Assembly: GCF_003816055.1 (NCBI RefSeq)
Contig: NZ_CP033906.1
Coordinates: 3,410,001-3,474,000 of the forward strand
Reading direction: 5' to 3'
DNA length: 64,000 nt
From: Bacillus sp. FJAT-42376
GTDB taxonomy: Bacteria > Bacillota > Bacilli > Bacillales > Bacillaceae
A program made the translations under genes and the position numbers. Of this stretch, positions 37,495-47,199 are shown piece by piece. The first letter of the stretch is position 1, and every line of letters begins with the position of its first letter. Below the pieces are notes generated by a model that saw only the letters and a list, made by a program, of their open reading frames with translations, ran no database searches and had not been told where the DNA came from.

Positions 37495-37935
37495 ATGAAT
37501 CTTACGGTTTATCTCGCAGGGGAAATTCACAGCAGCTGGAGAACAGAATTAAAAGAAAGGGCGGCACATTTGCCCATCACCTTCACAGGTCCAATGGAAA
37601 ATCATGAACGATCCGATGCAATAGGGGAGGAGATTTTAGGAATACAGCCTGATCCTATCGCAAAGGACGAAGCTGCATCCCGAATCAACAATTTAAGAAC
37701 GACTCTTCTTTTAAAGAAAGCAGATTTGGTCATTTCCCTCTTCGGGGAATCGTATAAACAATGGAATACGGCCATGGACGCAAGTGCAGCGATTGAATTG
37801 GGGAAGCCTTTAATCCTTATCAGACCAAAGGAATTGCACCACCCTCTTAAGGAGCTTTCAAGCAAAGCAAGCGTGACGGTAGAAAGTGTCGGACAAGCCA
37901 TCCAGGTTCTTTCTTACGTATACGACAAGGAATAA
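37495..37935 (+). CDS. ytoQ: YtoQ family protein
   Basis: 146 residues beginning MNLTVYLAGEIHSSWR, with VISLFGESYKQWNTAMDASAAIELGKPLILIRP, which resembles nucleoside 2-deoxyribosyltransferase-like folds. The conserved YtoQ family has no proven function. The ATG at 37495 has GGAGGGTG before it, which rules out an earlier in-frame start. Confidence 0.9.
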   Translation: MNLTVYLAGEIHSSWRTELKERAAHLPITFTGPMENHERSDAIGEEILGIQPDPIAKDEAASRINNLRTTLLLKKADLVISLFGESYKQWNTAMDASAAIELGKPLILIRPKELHHPLKELSSKASVTVESVGQAIQVLSYVYDKE

Positions 37936-37943
37936 GGAATAGA

Positions 37944-37990
37944 AAAAAGCAGACCGCTCTCTATGAAAGAGAACGTCTGCTTTTTTCGTA
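37944..37990. terminator. Convergent terminator of ytoQ and the DUF84 gene
   Basis: AAAAAAGCAGAC and GTCTGCTTTTTT with an inner stem CTCT/AGAG. It ends both ytoQ (plus) and the convergent gene, whose stop lies inside the loop. Confidence 0.85.
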
Positions 37991-38491
37991 CTGATACCTT
38001 CCTGTAAGAAGTTTGACAACATGGGAAAACATTTCCGTCCGGTCGACCGTCCCATTCGTAAAAATCCCCATCGCCCCTTCGTTCTTTCCAACCTCTGAAC
38101 GATCCGCAAACTCATCCATTACTTCACTTAGCTCCCTGCCTTTAACAAGCTCTGCGCCTATTTCAAGAGGAAGCTGAATTCTGGCGCCTCCCGCAACTAT
38201 CGGAGACCGCTTCCCATCTGCTAATGCTCCCCAATTGCAAAGAAAAAATCCGGATGAGGTTTCTACTACCCCTCCTTCAAGACCGATTCCAATATCAGCG
38301 CCTGTTTGCTTCAAGGAAGCTTCTGCCCTGTTTATCGCACCTTTCATAGTCTCCTCATCTGAAAAAGGCTGGCTGGAAACGCCGGAGGGAACATTCACTT
38401 CTCTGAACTCTTTGATGATATCTATTTCTCCGAAGGCCTTTTTAACTGCCTTTACTTTAGCAGGATTCGTTGTTCCGATACTTACAATCAT
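37961..38491 (-). CDS. DUF84 (YjjX-type) non-canonical purine NTPase
   Basis: 176 residues of the inosine/xanthosine triphosphatase family DUF84. It starts MIVSIGTTNPAKVKAVKKAF and has the family motifs VPSGVSSQPFSDEETMKGA and GADIGIGLEGGV. Members remove ITP and XTP from the nucleotide pool. It lies 24 nt after ytoP on the same strand and is probably cotranscribed. The C-terminal tail is short and basic. Confidence 0.88.
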   Translation of the reverse strand: MIVSIGTTNPAKVKAVKKAFGEIDIIKEFREVNVPSGVSSQPFSDEETMKGAINRAEASLKQTGADIGIGLEGGVVETSSGFFLCNWGALADGKRSPIVAGGARIQLPLEIGAELVKGRELSEVMDEFADRSEVGKNEGAMGIFTNGTVDRTEMFSHVVKLLTGRYQYEKSRRSLS

Positions 38492-38515
38492 TCCGTATCC
38501 TCCAGATCTAAGAAA

Positions 38516-39589
38516 TTAAGAGTTGGCTTTAATCGATTCGACGGTTGATTTGTCGCATGCTTTTACAAGTTTCACGAGCAGTTCTTTTGCAGCCGCATAA
38601 TCATCCACATGTACGATGGATGCATGGGTATGAATGTATCTTGAACATATTCCGATAACAGCAGACGGAACGCCTTCATTGGATGTATGAACACGCCCGG
38701 CATCCGTACCTCCCTGTGAAACAAAATACTGATAAGGAATCTTGTGTGTTTCAGCCATATCCAGAACGAACTCTCTCATGCCGCGGTGTGTAACCATTGA
38801 CCTGTCCAGAATACGCAGGAGGGTTCCCTTCCCTAAGTGGCCAAACTCCTTTTGATCCCCTGTCATATCATTTGCCGGACTTGCATCCATTGCAAAAAAC
38901 AAATCCGGTTTAATCATGTTTGCCGCAGCCTGCGCTCCGCGAAGACCTACTTCTTCCTGAACAGTCGCACCGGAGTATAGAATATTCTCTGTCTTTTCAT
39001 CCTTCAGCTCTTTCAGCAGTTCAATGGATAATCCGCACCCATAGCGGTTGTCCCACGCCTTCGCCATAATTTTCTTAGAATTGGCGAGAGGTGTAAAAGA
39101 ACTATCCGGTATAACCTGCTGGCCCGGTTTAATTCCGATTCCTTTTGCATCCTCCAGGCTGTCTGCCCCAATATCGATCAGCATATTTTTAATCTCCATC
39201 GGTTTATTGCGCTGTTCTTCACTAAGAAGGTGTGGGGGAATGGATCCAATCACTCCGGGAACCGGACCATTATCCGTATAAATAAGGACTCGCTGTGCAA
39301 GAAGGACTTGGTTCCACCAGCCTCCAAGCGGCTGGAAGCGAATCATGCCGTTTTTCGTAATCGACGTGACCATAAATCCGGTCTCATCCATATGGCCGGC
39401 AGCCATGATTACCGGACCGTCCGGATTGCCTTTCTTGACTCCGAAAATTCCGCCAAGCCGGTCCTGTACTACCTCATCGGAGTATAGCTCAAGCTGGCTT
39501 CTCATAAATTTCCTTACTTGATGCTCGCTGCCCGGTGCACCCGGCAGTTCAGTCAGCGTTTTAAAAAGATCCATTGTTTCCTGATTCAT
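38516..39589 (-). CDS. ytoP: M42-family metallo-aminopeptidase YtoP
   Basis: 357 residues; glutamyl aminopeptidase/endoglucanase-like M42 peptidase of the cytoplasm, normally a large oligomer with two metal ions. Motifs: [12 protein letters not shown] (metal His-Asp), WDNRYGCG (bridging Asp), [12 protein letters not shown] (catalytic Glu), AMDASPAND and the late His in YIHTHASI. The ATG at 39589 is favoured by the GAGG spaced 9 nt upstream. Confidence 0.94.
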   Translation of the reverse strand: MNQETMDLFKTLTELPGAPGSEHQVRKFMRSQLELYSDEVVQDRLGGIFGVKKGNPDGPVIMAAGHMDETGFMVTSITKNGMIRFQPLGGWWNQVLLAQRVLIYTDNGPVPGVIGSIPPHLLSEEQRNKPMEIKNMLIDIGADSLEDAKGIGIKPGQQVIPDSSFTPLANSKKIMAKAWDNRYGCGLSIELLKELKDEKTENILYSGATVQEEVGLRGAQAAANMIKPDLFFAMDASPANDMTGDQKEFGHLGKGTLLRILDRSMVTHRGMREFVLDMAETHKIPYQYFVSQGGTDAGRVHTSNEGVPSAVIGICSRYIHTHASIVHVDDYAAAKELLVKLVKACDKSTVESIKANS

Positions 39590-39698
39590 TTTTAACAACC
39601 TCTTTTCGAATTTTGTATGATTATGTAATCGCTCTGCTTAACAAGCCCTCATAACTTCGGTATACTAAGATAGAAAAAGCTGAAGGAGGCAGATAGTC

Positions 39699-40010
39699 AT
39701 GAAATGCAAAGGGTTACTCGCAGGGATCGGAATAGGCTTCGCAGCAGCGTACCTTTTACGAGACCAGCTCAAATCACCATTTATTTCGTCCGATAAAGCA
39801 CTCCAGCTCGTTAAACAGGAATTTAAGAAGAAGGGGCCGATTGAAGGTTCCTGGATCTATACAGTTCCTGAAGATTATCCTATCCATGAATCGAATCACA
39901 AAGTGTATAAAACCGGAATTACGAGAACCATCGAAGGCTCCCTTGAACAGTTTGAAGCCATTGTTCATGCAGAAACCGGCCTTCTTCTTGAAGTCAACCA
40001 AGTATCCTAA
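39699..40010 (+). CDS. ytzB: YtzB, small PepSY-like protein
   Basis: 103 residues. An N-terminal hydrophobic segment (LLAGIGIGFAAAYLL) is followed by a PepSY/YpeB-type domain (ALQLVKQEFKKKGPIEGSWIY, FEAIVHAETGLLLEV). Likely membrane-anchored; the function is unknown. Preceded by GAAGGAGG and followed by a dispersed repeat. Confidence 0.85.
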   Translation: MKCKGLLAGIGIGFAAAYLLRDQLKSPFISSDKALQLVKQEFKKKGPIEGSWIYTVPEDYPIHESNHKVYKTGITRTIEGSLEQFEAIVHAETGLLLEVNQVS

Positions 40011-40014
40011 TCCT

Positions 40015-40085
40015 TTAGCTCTGTTAAACTTGGCTGTTGATTTCCGCTGCAGATGTTAAAAATCAACAAATTGCTTTAACATAGC
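40015..40085. repeat. Short copy of the GTTGATT/AATCAAC repeat
   Basis: CTGTTAAACTTGGCTGTTGATTTCCGCTGCAG then AATCAACAAATTGCTTTAAC, i.e. the inner part of the CTGGGACA elements without the arms. Lies between ytzB and ytnP. Confidence 0.6.
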
Positions 40086-40125
40086 CAATCCTTTAAAAGA
40101 AACAGAAGGCAGCCTTCTGTTTCTT

Positions 40126-40968
40126 TTATTTTACTCTATTTACAGTGTTCACGGTTTCCTTAGAAGCATTCCATTTGATTGCCCTGTATTTCGCATCATG
40201 ATAAAACGTCATCCAAGCTTCTTTTTCAGCTGCGAAGCTCAGCCACTTTTCTTTCTGCTCTATGGACGTCATCGGATAATCATCATAGGCCAGTACCCAA
40301 AGAACATTGTCATGGGCATGGGTCGGCATTAAATCCGCCATATGCACGGCAGTCTCTCCCTGGTCCTCCAGGAGCAGAATACAATGTCCGCTGCTGTGTC
40401 CGCCTGTGTGAATCATCGTAATACCCGGAATGATTTCAATTTTTTCCCGGAACGGTTCCACTTGCTGTTCAATCGCTTTCCAATTTTCTTTCCAATATGT
40501 ATTTTTAGACCGGATGTTCGGATTTCTCATTTCATCCCATTCAACGTCACTTGTAATAATCCTCGCATTGGGAAATACAGAATGCAGTTGACCGTCTATA
40601 TCCCTCGTTAATCCTGTAATATGATCAAAGTGCATATGCGTGAGCAGGACGAAATCAATCTCTGCCGGAGCAATTCCTAAACTTTGAAGAGACTCCTCAA
40701 GCTTTGACTCCTCTGATACCCCATAGTTTTTGAGCTGTTTTTCGGTCAGCCTGCCTCTCCCGATTCCAGATTCAACAAGAAATTTTTTTCCGTTTGCCTG
40801 AATCAGAATGGGATCCGTCCTGAGCTCAATCTGGTTCCGCTCATTAACAGGATATTTTTTAGACCAAAGAGCCTTAGGCACAACCCCAAACATGGCGCCC
40901 CCATCAAGATGAGTAACTCCGCCGTTTAGCCAGGTAAGTTTCATTTGACCGATTTTCAGTTCTTCCAT
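40126..40968 (-). CDS. ytnP: YtnP, MBL-fold quorum-quenching lactonase
   Basis: 280 residues with a metallo-beta-lactamase fold. The metal motif is [13 protein letters not shown], with further ligands in [13 protein letters not shown] and [11 protein letters not shown]. subtilis YtnP degrades gamma-butyrolactone and homoserine lactone signals, so this is a likely lactonase. The ATG at 40968 after AGGGG is chosen; a longer frame to 41121 runs through the trmB terminator and is not a gene. Confidence 0.92.
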   Translation of the reverse strand: MEELKIGQMKLTWLNGGVTHLDGGAMFGVVPKALWSKKYPVNERNQIELRTDPILIQANGKKFLVESGIGRGRLTEKQLKNYGVSEESKLEESLQSLGIAPAEIDFVLLTHMHFDHITGLTRDIDGQLHSVFPNARIITSDVEWDEMRNPNIRSKNTYWKENWKAIEQQVEPFREKIEIIPGITMIHTGGHSSGHCILLLEDQGETAVHMADLMPTHAHDNVLWVLAYDDYPMTSIEQKEKWLSFAAEKEAWMTFYHDAKYRAIKWNASKETVNTVNRVK

Positions 40969-41047
40969 TGAATAACCCCTCCCTTTATCCATTTTAACAG
41001 GATTTTGATGATTCTGAAAATCAAAGGGGCAAACATTCCTGTTCATC

Positions 41048-41112
41048 AAAAAAAAGAACCTGATCCATCTGCCTGCTTCTTCTGGATGGAAGCGGAGTAT
41101 GATCAGGTTCTT
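41048..41112 (-). terminator. Terminator of trmB
   Basis: AAGAACCTGATC (41054-41065) pairs with GATCAGGTTCTT (41101-41112) around a large loop that has its own inner stem (CCATC/GGATGG). A T-run follows on the minus strand. Confidence 0.85.
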
Positions 41113-41117
41113 GCTCT

Positions 41118-41762
41118 TCAATCGTTTTGATATTTCGCTTCACAGCGGTATATTCTTTGACCTTTATTGGAGAATTTTTCTTCATATTCTGTCATGATGT
41201 TGCCTTCAAAATCGCTCTCATGCAGATCTAGACTGACATACGTAAGAAGAAGTCCGTATTCGGAGAAGCTTCTCAGCGAAAATTCAAACAATCCTTGATT
41301 ATCCGTTTTGAAATGAATGTCTCCGCCTTTTTTCAGCAGACGTTCATACAGACTCAAAAAAGTCTTGTAGGTCAGTCGCCGCTTTTCATGACGCTTCTTC
41401 GGCCATGGGTCTGAAAAATTCAAGTACACCCGGCTGACTTCTCCATCGTCAAAAATTTCGGTTAAGTCAGCGGCGTCTACATTCAGCAATTTAAGGTTGT
41501 CCACCCCGGCTTCAAGTACCTTCTGTACCGCGATCACCATCACACTTTCAAAAAGTTCTACGCCCACATAATTTATATCCGGATTGGCTTTTGCCATACC
41601 AGAAAGAAATTGCCCTTTTCCAGTCCCTACTTCTATATGGATGGGATTGGAATTTCCAAAAAACTCATTCCATTTCCCTTTCAGCTCAGATGGCTGTGCG
41701 ATGGCAATGTGGCGGTTTTCAGCGATAAAGTCACTGGCCCACGGTTTATTTCTTACTCGCAT
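41118..41762 (-). CDS. trmB: tRNA (guanine-N7)-methyltransferase
   Basis: 214 residues; makes m7G46 in tRNA with S-adenosylmethionine. Motifs: [21 protein letters not shown] (SAM site), [15 protein letters not shown], and [20 protein letters not shown] (catalytic DPWPKKRH). Starts at ATG 41762 with GAGGTG upstream. Neighbour order ytnP-trmB-ytzH-ytmP is as in B. subtilis. Confidence 0.97.
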   Translation of the reverse strand: MRVRNKPWASDFIAENRHIAIAQPSELKGKWNEFFGNSNPIHIEVGTGKGQFLSGMAKANPDINYVGVELFESVMVIAVQKVLEAGVDNLKLLNVDAADLTEIFDDGEVSRVYLNFSDPWPKKRHEKRRLTYKTFLSLYERLLKKGGDIHFKTDNQGLFEFSLRSFSEYGLLLTYVSLDLHESDFEGNIMTEYEEKFSNKGQRIYRCEAKYQND

Positions 41763-41952
41763 ACAAACACCTCATACTATTTTTTATTAAAATTTACCCG
41801 TTTAAAATTAGCATGTCCCGCTTGATAAGACAATGGCCTGGCGCTTCTTTAACAGACAAAATCCGGCAGCTTCTGCATGCCGGAGCGTTACATAAAAAAG
41901 AGACAGTTGAACATGTTATTAGATATGGAAAAACATGAAAGGAAGATGCCCG

Positions 41953-42231
41953 ATGCCTCTTGATTATCATCACCAGGTTACTTTGCTCAGAGATATCTTG
42001 TCCGAACATCAGGCTGATTGCTGCGGAACAGCGGCTGAATGCGAACAGATTGAAAGGCTGATTAAATCCTTAATGGTAAATGCAGAAGTAAATCAAAATG
42101 TTAAAAATGTGCTGCAAAACATTTATGATTACAGCCATAAAGGCCTATCCGCTCCGGAATTGAATCAGCATATTACATCTCAGCAGCAAAATCTTACCCA
42201 ATGGATTCAGGATATCGATTCCTTTTCCTGA
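41953..42231 (+). CDS. ytzH: YtzH-like protein
   Basis: 92 residues, helical and hydrophilic, beginning MPLDYHHQVTLLRDILSEHQ, with the pair CC in DCCGTAAECEQIERLI. It matches the YtzH family of Bacillales, with unknown function. I start at the ATG at 41953, spaced from GGAAGA; an in-frame ATG 18 nt earlier is possible. Convergent with ytmP, with only 1 nt between the stops. Confidence 0.85.
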   Translation: MPLDYHHQVTLLRDILSEHQADCCGTAAECEQIERLIKSLMVNAEVNQNVKNVLQNIYDYSHKGLSAPELNQHITSQQQNLTQWIQDIDSFS

Positions 42232-42232
42232 G

Positions 42233-43039
42233 CTAGATTTTACGCGCAAGCAGCAGGGACAGATTTTCAATCGCCTGATGCATTTCCTTAATATGATTCT
42301 TGGAACGATTCCACATGAGCGAAACGATAGTTTGTGCCAGGACATACCAGTACATCCGCAGACGTAGATGCTCTGTCAGTTCAAGACCATACTGGGAAAG
42401 CCAATCGCTCCAGCGGCTTTCCTCCATATAGGAATAGAGAAGATTTCCCAAGTCTATGGCAGGGTCCGCAATAACAGCACCATCCCAATCAATCAGATAA
42501 AGCTGGCCGTTCTCCGAGAGCAGCCAGTTATTATGATTTAAATCACAATGGCATACAACCTTTTCTTCCACCTCGACATCCGGCAAGCGTTCCTCCAAAT
42601 ATTGGAGTGCTTCTTCTATATCAGGCAAAAAGAACTTTTCGAATTCAAGTGTGTCGCGGATCCCTTCGAGAATGGAAGATGGTGTCAACGGCTGCTTTTC
42701 CAGCCTTTTCAGCATATCCAGAAGCTCTTTTGAGTGATGGATCTTATGTAATAGCGCCGCTACATGATCACCATCCATGTCTGCAGGCTTTAATTCGCGG
42801 CCATCCAGCCAGTGCTGTGCCGTTATAACATCGCCGTTTTCCATTCTTCTTGTCCAAACCAGCTTTGGAACAATTCCTTCTGCTGAGAGAACGGCAAGAA
42901 ATGGCGAACTATTACGTTTTAAGAAAAGCTTCTGTTCCCCATTTCGGGCATAATAAGCTTCTCCCGTAGCCCCTCCTGCAGGAGAAAGCTCCCACTCTTG
43001 TCCGAGCAGATGTTCCAGCCAAATTTGATTCAATGTCAA
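42233..43039 (-). CDS. ytmP: YtmP, aminoglycoside phosphotransferase-like kinase
   Basis: 268 residues. Kinase-like fold of the APH/choline kinase group: CHCDLNHNNWLL (catalytic His-x-Asp...Asn) and YLIDWDGAVIADPAIDLG (metal Asp). The natural substrate is unknown, and antibiotic resistance should not be inferred. The start is uncertain: TTG at 43039 or TTG at 43033, both with poor ribosome sites. Confidence 0.88.
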   Translation of the reverse strand: MTLNQIWLEHLLGQEWELSPAGGATGEAYYARNGEQKLFLKRNSSPFLAVLSAEGIVPKLVWTRRMENGDVITAQHWLDGRELKPADMDGDHVAALLHKIHHSKELLDMLKRLEKQPLTPSSILEGIRDTLEFEKFFLPDIEEALQYLEERLPDVEVEEKVVCHCDLNHNNWLLSENGQLYLIDWDGAVIADPAIDLGNLLYSYMEESRWSDWLSQYGLELTEHLRLRMYWYVLAQTIVSLMWNRSKNHIKEMHQAIENLSLLLARKI

Positions 43040-43087
43040 CCCATCATTTCATGTTAAGATTTTTATCTTTCTTACTCTTATATAAAC

Positions 43088-43292
43088 AGATGATAAAGCA
43101 AAGGAAGATGGACCATTCATAATCCAGACTAGTGCATCCCCTCAGCCATTCGTTATATTTAAATACCGATTATTTCATAGAAGAAAAGCAAAAAGACCGC
43201 TAATTGAGGCAATCGCAAAGCAACTTCCAATAGCCGTCCTTTTAAATTTTATCGTTTACTGGTATTTCCCGTCAAGAAAAACTAAGGCCTAG
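43088..43292 (+). other. Open frame without a start codon, possible small membrane protein
   Basis: About 67 sense codons ending at TAG 43290-43292. The last part reads like a small membrane protein: basic HRRKAKRPL, then LPIAVLLNFIVYWYF and a basic end. No ATG, GTG or TTG with a ribosome site is present. It may be a remnant, or use a rare start near 43120. Its stop overlaps the amyX stop on the other strand (palindrome CTAAGGCCTAG). The rest of the 249-nt gap has no gene. Confidence 0.25.
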
Positions 43293-45433
43293 GACTTAAA
43301 CAATACATACGTTCCTATCTTTTTAAGGGTTACTTTTCCTTTTTCAAGGTAACAATTTCCGCCTTGATCTCCCGGCTCATAAGCAATTGCCCACTCATCC
43401 TCATCAGGCAGGGCAAATTCCGCTTCCATTTCCCAAGCCTGATGAATAACCGCGATATCCGACCAGGTTCCATACTCCTTCACATCTTTCAAATGATAAA
43501 AAATGGCGTACGGCGGTGAAGGAAGGGTATGAAAATGACGCTCTGCTTTTTCCTTGCTGCCCAATCTGAATGCACCGTGCGATTTCCGCAGGGCAATAAG
43601 CCGTCTTATTTCCTGAATATCCTGTTCATGCGCTTCTCTTAAATTCCAGTCAAGCTGATTGATTTCATCACTTTGATTATAGCTGTTTTCGCATCCTTGT
43701 TTTGTCCTGTAGAACTCCTGTCCGGCATGCAGAAAAGGAATCCCCTGAGATAGAATGACCATGGAGGATGCGAGTTTCTGATACTGGCGAAGCTTTTCAT
43801 CCGAAGCTCCCGGAACCGCTATTTTCAGTTTATCCCAATACGTATGGTTATCATGTGATTCTACATAATTGACGGATTGAGACGGATCCTCGAGCCATTT
43901 CACAGAATCCTGGCTATATTGAACAATCCCTTTTATAACAGATAAGGTTTCATCCTTTTTGCCTTCATCACCCATAGAAAATCCTCTGTCTCCATGAAGG
44001 AATGTGCTTCCTTTCACCATATCGCGGAAACGGTCATTGAAAAATGCAACACCCGGAATTTTTTTCGCGTTAATAATCGTCGTTTTTCGGTCTGCTCCCA
44101 GAGGAGTTGATAAATCCCAGCCCTCTCCGAGAAGAATAGCATCTTCTTTAATGAGAGCCGCTTCGGTTCTTACCTTCCTCATCGTGTCCAAATCGAGAAT
44201 TCCCATTAAATCAAAGCGGATCCCGTCCACATCGTATTCTTCCATCCAATACCTGACAGAATCGAGGATATACTTTCTTGCCATTCTTCTTTCTGATGCA
44301 AAATCGTTGCCCACTCCGGTTCCATTTGAGGGGTATCCATATTCATCCATCCTGAAATAATAGCCGGGAACGAGCTTTTCAAAGGACGACCGGTTCATAT
44401 CGTATACATGATTATAGACACCGTCCATAATCATTTTCAATCCATTTGCATGGAGGGCCTGAATGGCTTCTTTTAATTCCCTGATACGGGCAAGCGGATG
44501 ATCCGGGTCAGTTGAATAGCTTCCCTCAGGTGCGTTAAAGTGCACCGGATTATAGCCCCAATTGTAGCCTCCATTTTCTTCCCCTTCCGCCACTCCTTCA
44601 AAATCATAAACCGGCAGCAGTTCTACATGGGTCACTCCAAGACTTTTCAGGTAGGCCATTCCGGATGAATATCCTTTTGCTGTAGAAGTATGGTTTTCAG
44701 TAAACGCTTTGAACTTTCCTTTTGCTTGCATCCCGCTGTTTTCATGAATGGAGAAATCCCGGACATGCAATTCATAAATAATCGCATCCGTAACTTGATT
44801 TAAAGGCGGAGCCGGAATTTTGTCCACTTGCGCATCAGCAGGATTCAGCAGCACACCCCATTCTCCATTTTTAGATACGGCTTTAGCGTATGGATCAACT
44901 GCCTCTCTCCAATTTGAATTGATCAGAGCTTTGAAGCGGTAAAATTCCCCGTAATGGTCCATCCCGGCCGACACACTCCAAACGCCCTTGTCTTCCTGGT
45001 TCATGGCCCATTCTTCAGCTTTTCCGGCAGGATCGGCCAAAATCAGCTTTACCTCCACTGCCGTAGGAGCCCATACGTTTATATAAATACTGTTTTCGCT
45101 GAACCGTGCTCCAAGTTCGTCTTCATAGCTGTACAATTCATCAAATTCCGGTGTACGGATCACCGCACCCATCATAAGCTCAGCAGAAAGTCCGCTGGAA
45201 TCGGTAATTGTCTGCCGTTTTCCGGCTTTGAGCTGAATGCTTGAATGGCATATGCATTTTACAAAGTTCTCAATTTCATAACAATCCGACATGGATAGAG
45301 GAGACTGATTCCCCTCATCATCTGTCACGTGAAACGATTTATTAAAAGAATGCTTCCTCTCAATCGGCAGCAAAATGGTAATGGTATGAAGATCATCTAA
45401 GTAAGCATCAAATGGGCTGTTTACACTTGTCAT
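43289..45433 (-). CDS. amyX: Type I pullulanase
   Basis: 714 residues, no signal peptide, so cytoplasmic; cleaves alpha-1,6 branches of glycogen-like or maltodextrin chains. N-terminal CBM48-type domain (SIYINVWAPTAVEVKLILAD), then the GH13 barrel with the pullulanase signature YNWGYNPVHF, nucleophile Asp in GIRFDLMGILD, acid Glu in ILLGEGWDL, and the third Asp in YVESHDNHTYWDKL. The ATG at 45433 follows GGGGGGAAGA. Confidence 0.95.
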   Translation of the reverse strand: MTSVNSPFDAYLDDLHTITILLPIERKHSFNKSFHVTDDEGNQSPLSMSDCYEIENFVKCICHSSIQLKAGKRQTITDSSGLSAELMMGAVIRTPEFDELYSYEDELGARFSENSIYINVWAPTAVEVKLILADPAGKAEEWAMNQEDKGVWSVSAGMDHYGEFYRFKALINSNWREAVDPYAKAVSKNGEWGVLLNPADAQVDKIPAPPLNQVTDAIIYELHVRDFSIHENSGMQAKGKFKAFTENHTSTAKGYSSGMAYLKSLGVTHVELLPVYDFEGVAEGEENGGYNWGYNPVHFNAPEGSYSTDPDHPLARIRELKEAIQALHANGLKMIMDGVYNHVYDMNRSSFEKLVPGYYFRMDEYGYPSNGTGVGNDFASERRMARKYILDSVRYWMEEYDVDGIRFDLMGILDLDTMRKVRTEAALIKEDAILLGEGWDLSTPLGADRKTTIINAKKIPGVAFFNDRFRDMVKGSTFLHGDRGFSMGDEGKKDETLSVIKGIVQYSQDSVKWLEDPSQSVNYVESHDNHTYWDKLKIAVPGASDEKLRQYQKLASSMVILSQGIPFLHAGQEFYRTKQGCENSYNQSDEINQLDWNLREAHEQDIQEIRRLIALRKSHGAFRLGSKEKAERHFHTLPSPPYAIFYHLKDVKEYGTWSDIAVIHQAWEMEAEFALPDEDEWAIAYEPGDQGGNCYLEKGKVTLKKIGTYVLFKS

Positions 45434-45564
45434 TGCTCTTCCCCCCCGGAGAAACGATAAAAAATTGAATTGAATGAATGCCTGCAATTGTTCAGTCTCT
45501 CCATAAATTACCGGATCTATAATTTATTTTATGTGCAGACGTCCTTCTTGTGAGAGGACTTCCC

Positions 45565-46509
45565 TTAATTCCCGCCGTCTTCCTCCCAGCCGCTCCGGAT
45601 TCGGGATCGGGTATGAGTGTGTGTGAGAAGTGCTTTTACCGACCTCAGCTGATCGTGTTTAATGGGAGAAGAAAAATTTCTCATTTTGGTAAACCATTCA
45701 CTGAAACCTCTTTTATCGATTATACCCAGATTGTAAGGTTCATTTTGAAAATCGATATAGCCGTTTTGAAAGATCAAGTTTTTCGTGACGGGGAAATCAA
45801 TCTCTTTTTTCTCCAAAATCCCATTCACAATAGTAGAAGTCCGATTTAACGCTAATAAGGGATTCAATATCTTCATCGAATCCCTGCCTCTTTTAATCGT
45901 CCAGAACCGGTCATGGGAGGCAGTCAGTATATCCTCTTTTTTACCCGGAATCCAGGCGATGCATTGAATTCCAGTCGGAGTAATAAGAACAGGGCCGGTT
46001 TCAACGGTGGCATTTTTTAATTCAAATACCGCGTCATGCATGTACATATTATGATCTGGAAGCCGTTTCAAGAAAAACTGGAGGCTTTCATCGTAAAAAT
46101 ACCGGCGGTCAAAGTCTGATTGCTCCCTGATTGTCGAACTTGCCCATTTGAGCTGAAAGCGGTAAATTTTATCCAGGAATTCATGCTTCAATTCATCATT
46201 GGATGAAGGAACATGGGTAAACATCAAGTCAGGGCTATCCTCAGCGATCTCAATGTCCGGATAAGACGGACTATCTTCTTCGGTTTTATTCTTTTGCAGG
46301 GTCCACTTCCCCCAAAAAGGAACCTTCGTCTCTTTTTCGGCCTGATCGGGAAGCCTGACGATAAAAGGATCAAATTTTCTTTCTTCCCAAGCTTTATTGA
46401 GCCGGTCCCATTGATGTTTTTTTAACCGGATAAACTGACTTGTATAATGATAGGGATCTGTTTCATATCTGGATATGTAATCTTTCAATTTTATTAGCTG
46501 ACCCATCAT
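45565..46509 (-). CDS. Uncharacterised protein, possible NERD-like domain
   Basis: 314 residues, no membrane segment. The middle part (DAVFELKNATVETGPVLITPTGIQCI, then ILTASHDRFWTIK) resembles nuclease-related NERD domains, but the similarity is weak. The C-terminus is basic (THTHTRSRIRSGW). Start ATG at 46509 with AAGGAGA upstream. It lies 9 nt after lrgB on the same strand, so it may be the last gene of thpR-lrgA-lrgB. I do not assign a function. Confidence 0.75.
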   Translation of the reverse strand: MMGQLIKLKDYISRYETDPYHYTSQFIRLKKHQWDRLNKAWEERKFDPFIVRLPDQAEKETKVPFWGKWTLQKNKTEEDSPSYPDIEIAEDSPDLMFTHVPSSNDELKHEFLDKIYRFQLKWASSTIREQSDFDRRYFYDESLQFFLKRLPDHNMYMHDAVFELKNATVETGPVLITPTGIQCIAWIPGKKEDILTASHDRFWTIKRGRDSMKILNPLLALNRTSTIVNGILEKKEIDFPVTKNLIFQNGYIDFQNEPYNLGIIDKRGFSEWFTKMRNFSSPIKHDQLRSVKALLTHTHTRSRIRSGWEEDGGN

Positions 46510-46518
46510 TGGTCTCCT

Positions 46519-47199
46519 TTATAAAAGTATGGATGCAATCTGCGGGCACAGCAGCGAAGCAAAAATAGCACTGAACGTCATGGCAGCGGAACTGACAGCT
46601 CCTGCCTCTTCTCCGTATTCCAGCGCTTTCGCTGTTCCGACTCCGTGGGATGCGGCTCCGAAACCTATTCCAACGGCCATAGCGTGCCGGATTTTAAGTT
46701 TTTTCATCACATATGGTCCAAACATGGATCCTGATATTCCGGCTGCCATTACATAAACAGCGGCGAGTGCCGGGATTCCATGAATGAGGGATGCAATATC
46801 CATTGCAACCGGAGCAGTCACCGATTTTGGAAGAAGGGATCGGACGATTTCAGGATTCATCCCGAATAAAATGGCCATATACATCCCGCTGAACAGACCC
46901 ATCAGTGTACCTGCAAGACAGGCACCTGCGAGCAGCAGGATATGCTGTTTTAATCGGTCCCATTGTTCATGCAGCGGAAATGCAAGTGCTGTCACTGCCG
47001 GACCGAGAAACATGCTTATATAGGATCCGCCCTTCATATAGGACTGGTAGGAGGTTCCTGTCAGCAGCAGCACGATGATCAGCATGGCTGTGCTTGTTAA
47101 GATAGGAAGCAGAAAAGGGCTCGGAAACCGACTGTGCAATTTTTGCAGTAACTTGAAACAGAGAATAGTACCTGCAAAGGATACAAGGGCCGTCATCAT
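46519..47199 (-). CDS. lrgB: LrgB-family membrane protein (PftB-like)
   Basis: 226 residues, about six membrane helices, with the LrgB signature LLPKSVTAPVAMDIASLIHGIPALAAV and AVGIGFGAASHGVGTAKAL. The LrgA/LrgB pair acts in autolysis control or, as PftAB (YsbAB) in B. subtilis, in pyruvate uptake. It overlaps lrgA by 4 nt (ATGA). The LytST-type two-component regulator that often sits beside such a pair is not seen here. Confidence 0.9.
   Translation of the reverse strand: MMTALVSFAGTILCFKLLQKLHSRFPSPFLLPILTSTAMLIIVLLLTGTSYQSYMKGGSYISMFLGPAVTALAFPLHEQWDRLKQHILLLAGACLAGTLMGLFSGMYMAILFGMNPEIVRSLLPKSVTAPVAMDIASLIHGIPALAAVYVMAAGISGSMFGPYVMKKLKIRHAMAVGIGFGAASHGVGTAKALEYGEEAGAVSSAAMTFSAIFASLLCPQIASILL

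Noticed and set aside
40969..41121. Upstream extension of ytnP by 51 codons
   Set aside because: Runs through the trmB terminator hairpin and has no ribosome site; ATG at 40968 has one.
45550..45849. 99-codon open frame opposite the NERD-like gene
   Set aside because: Antisense frame without ribosome site; the minus-strand gene has a good start and length.
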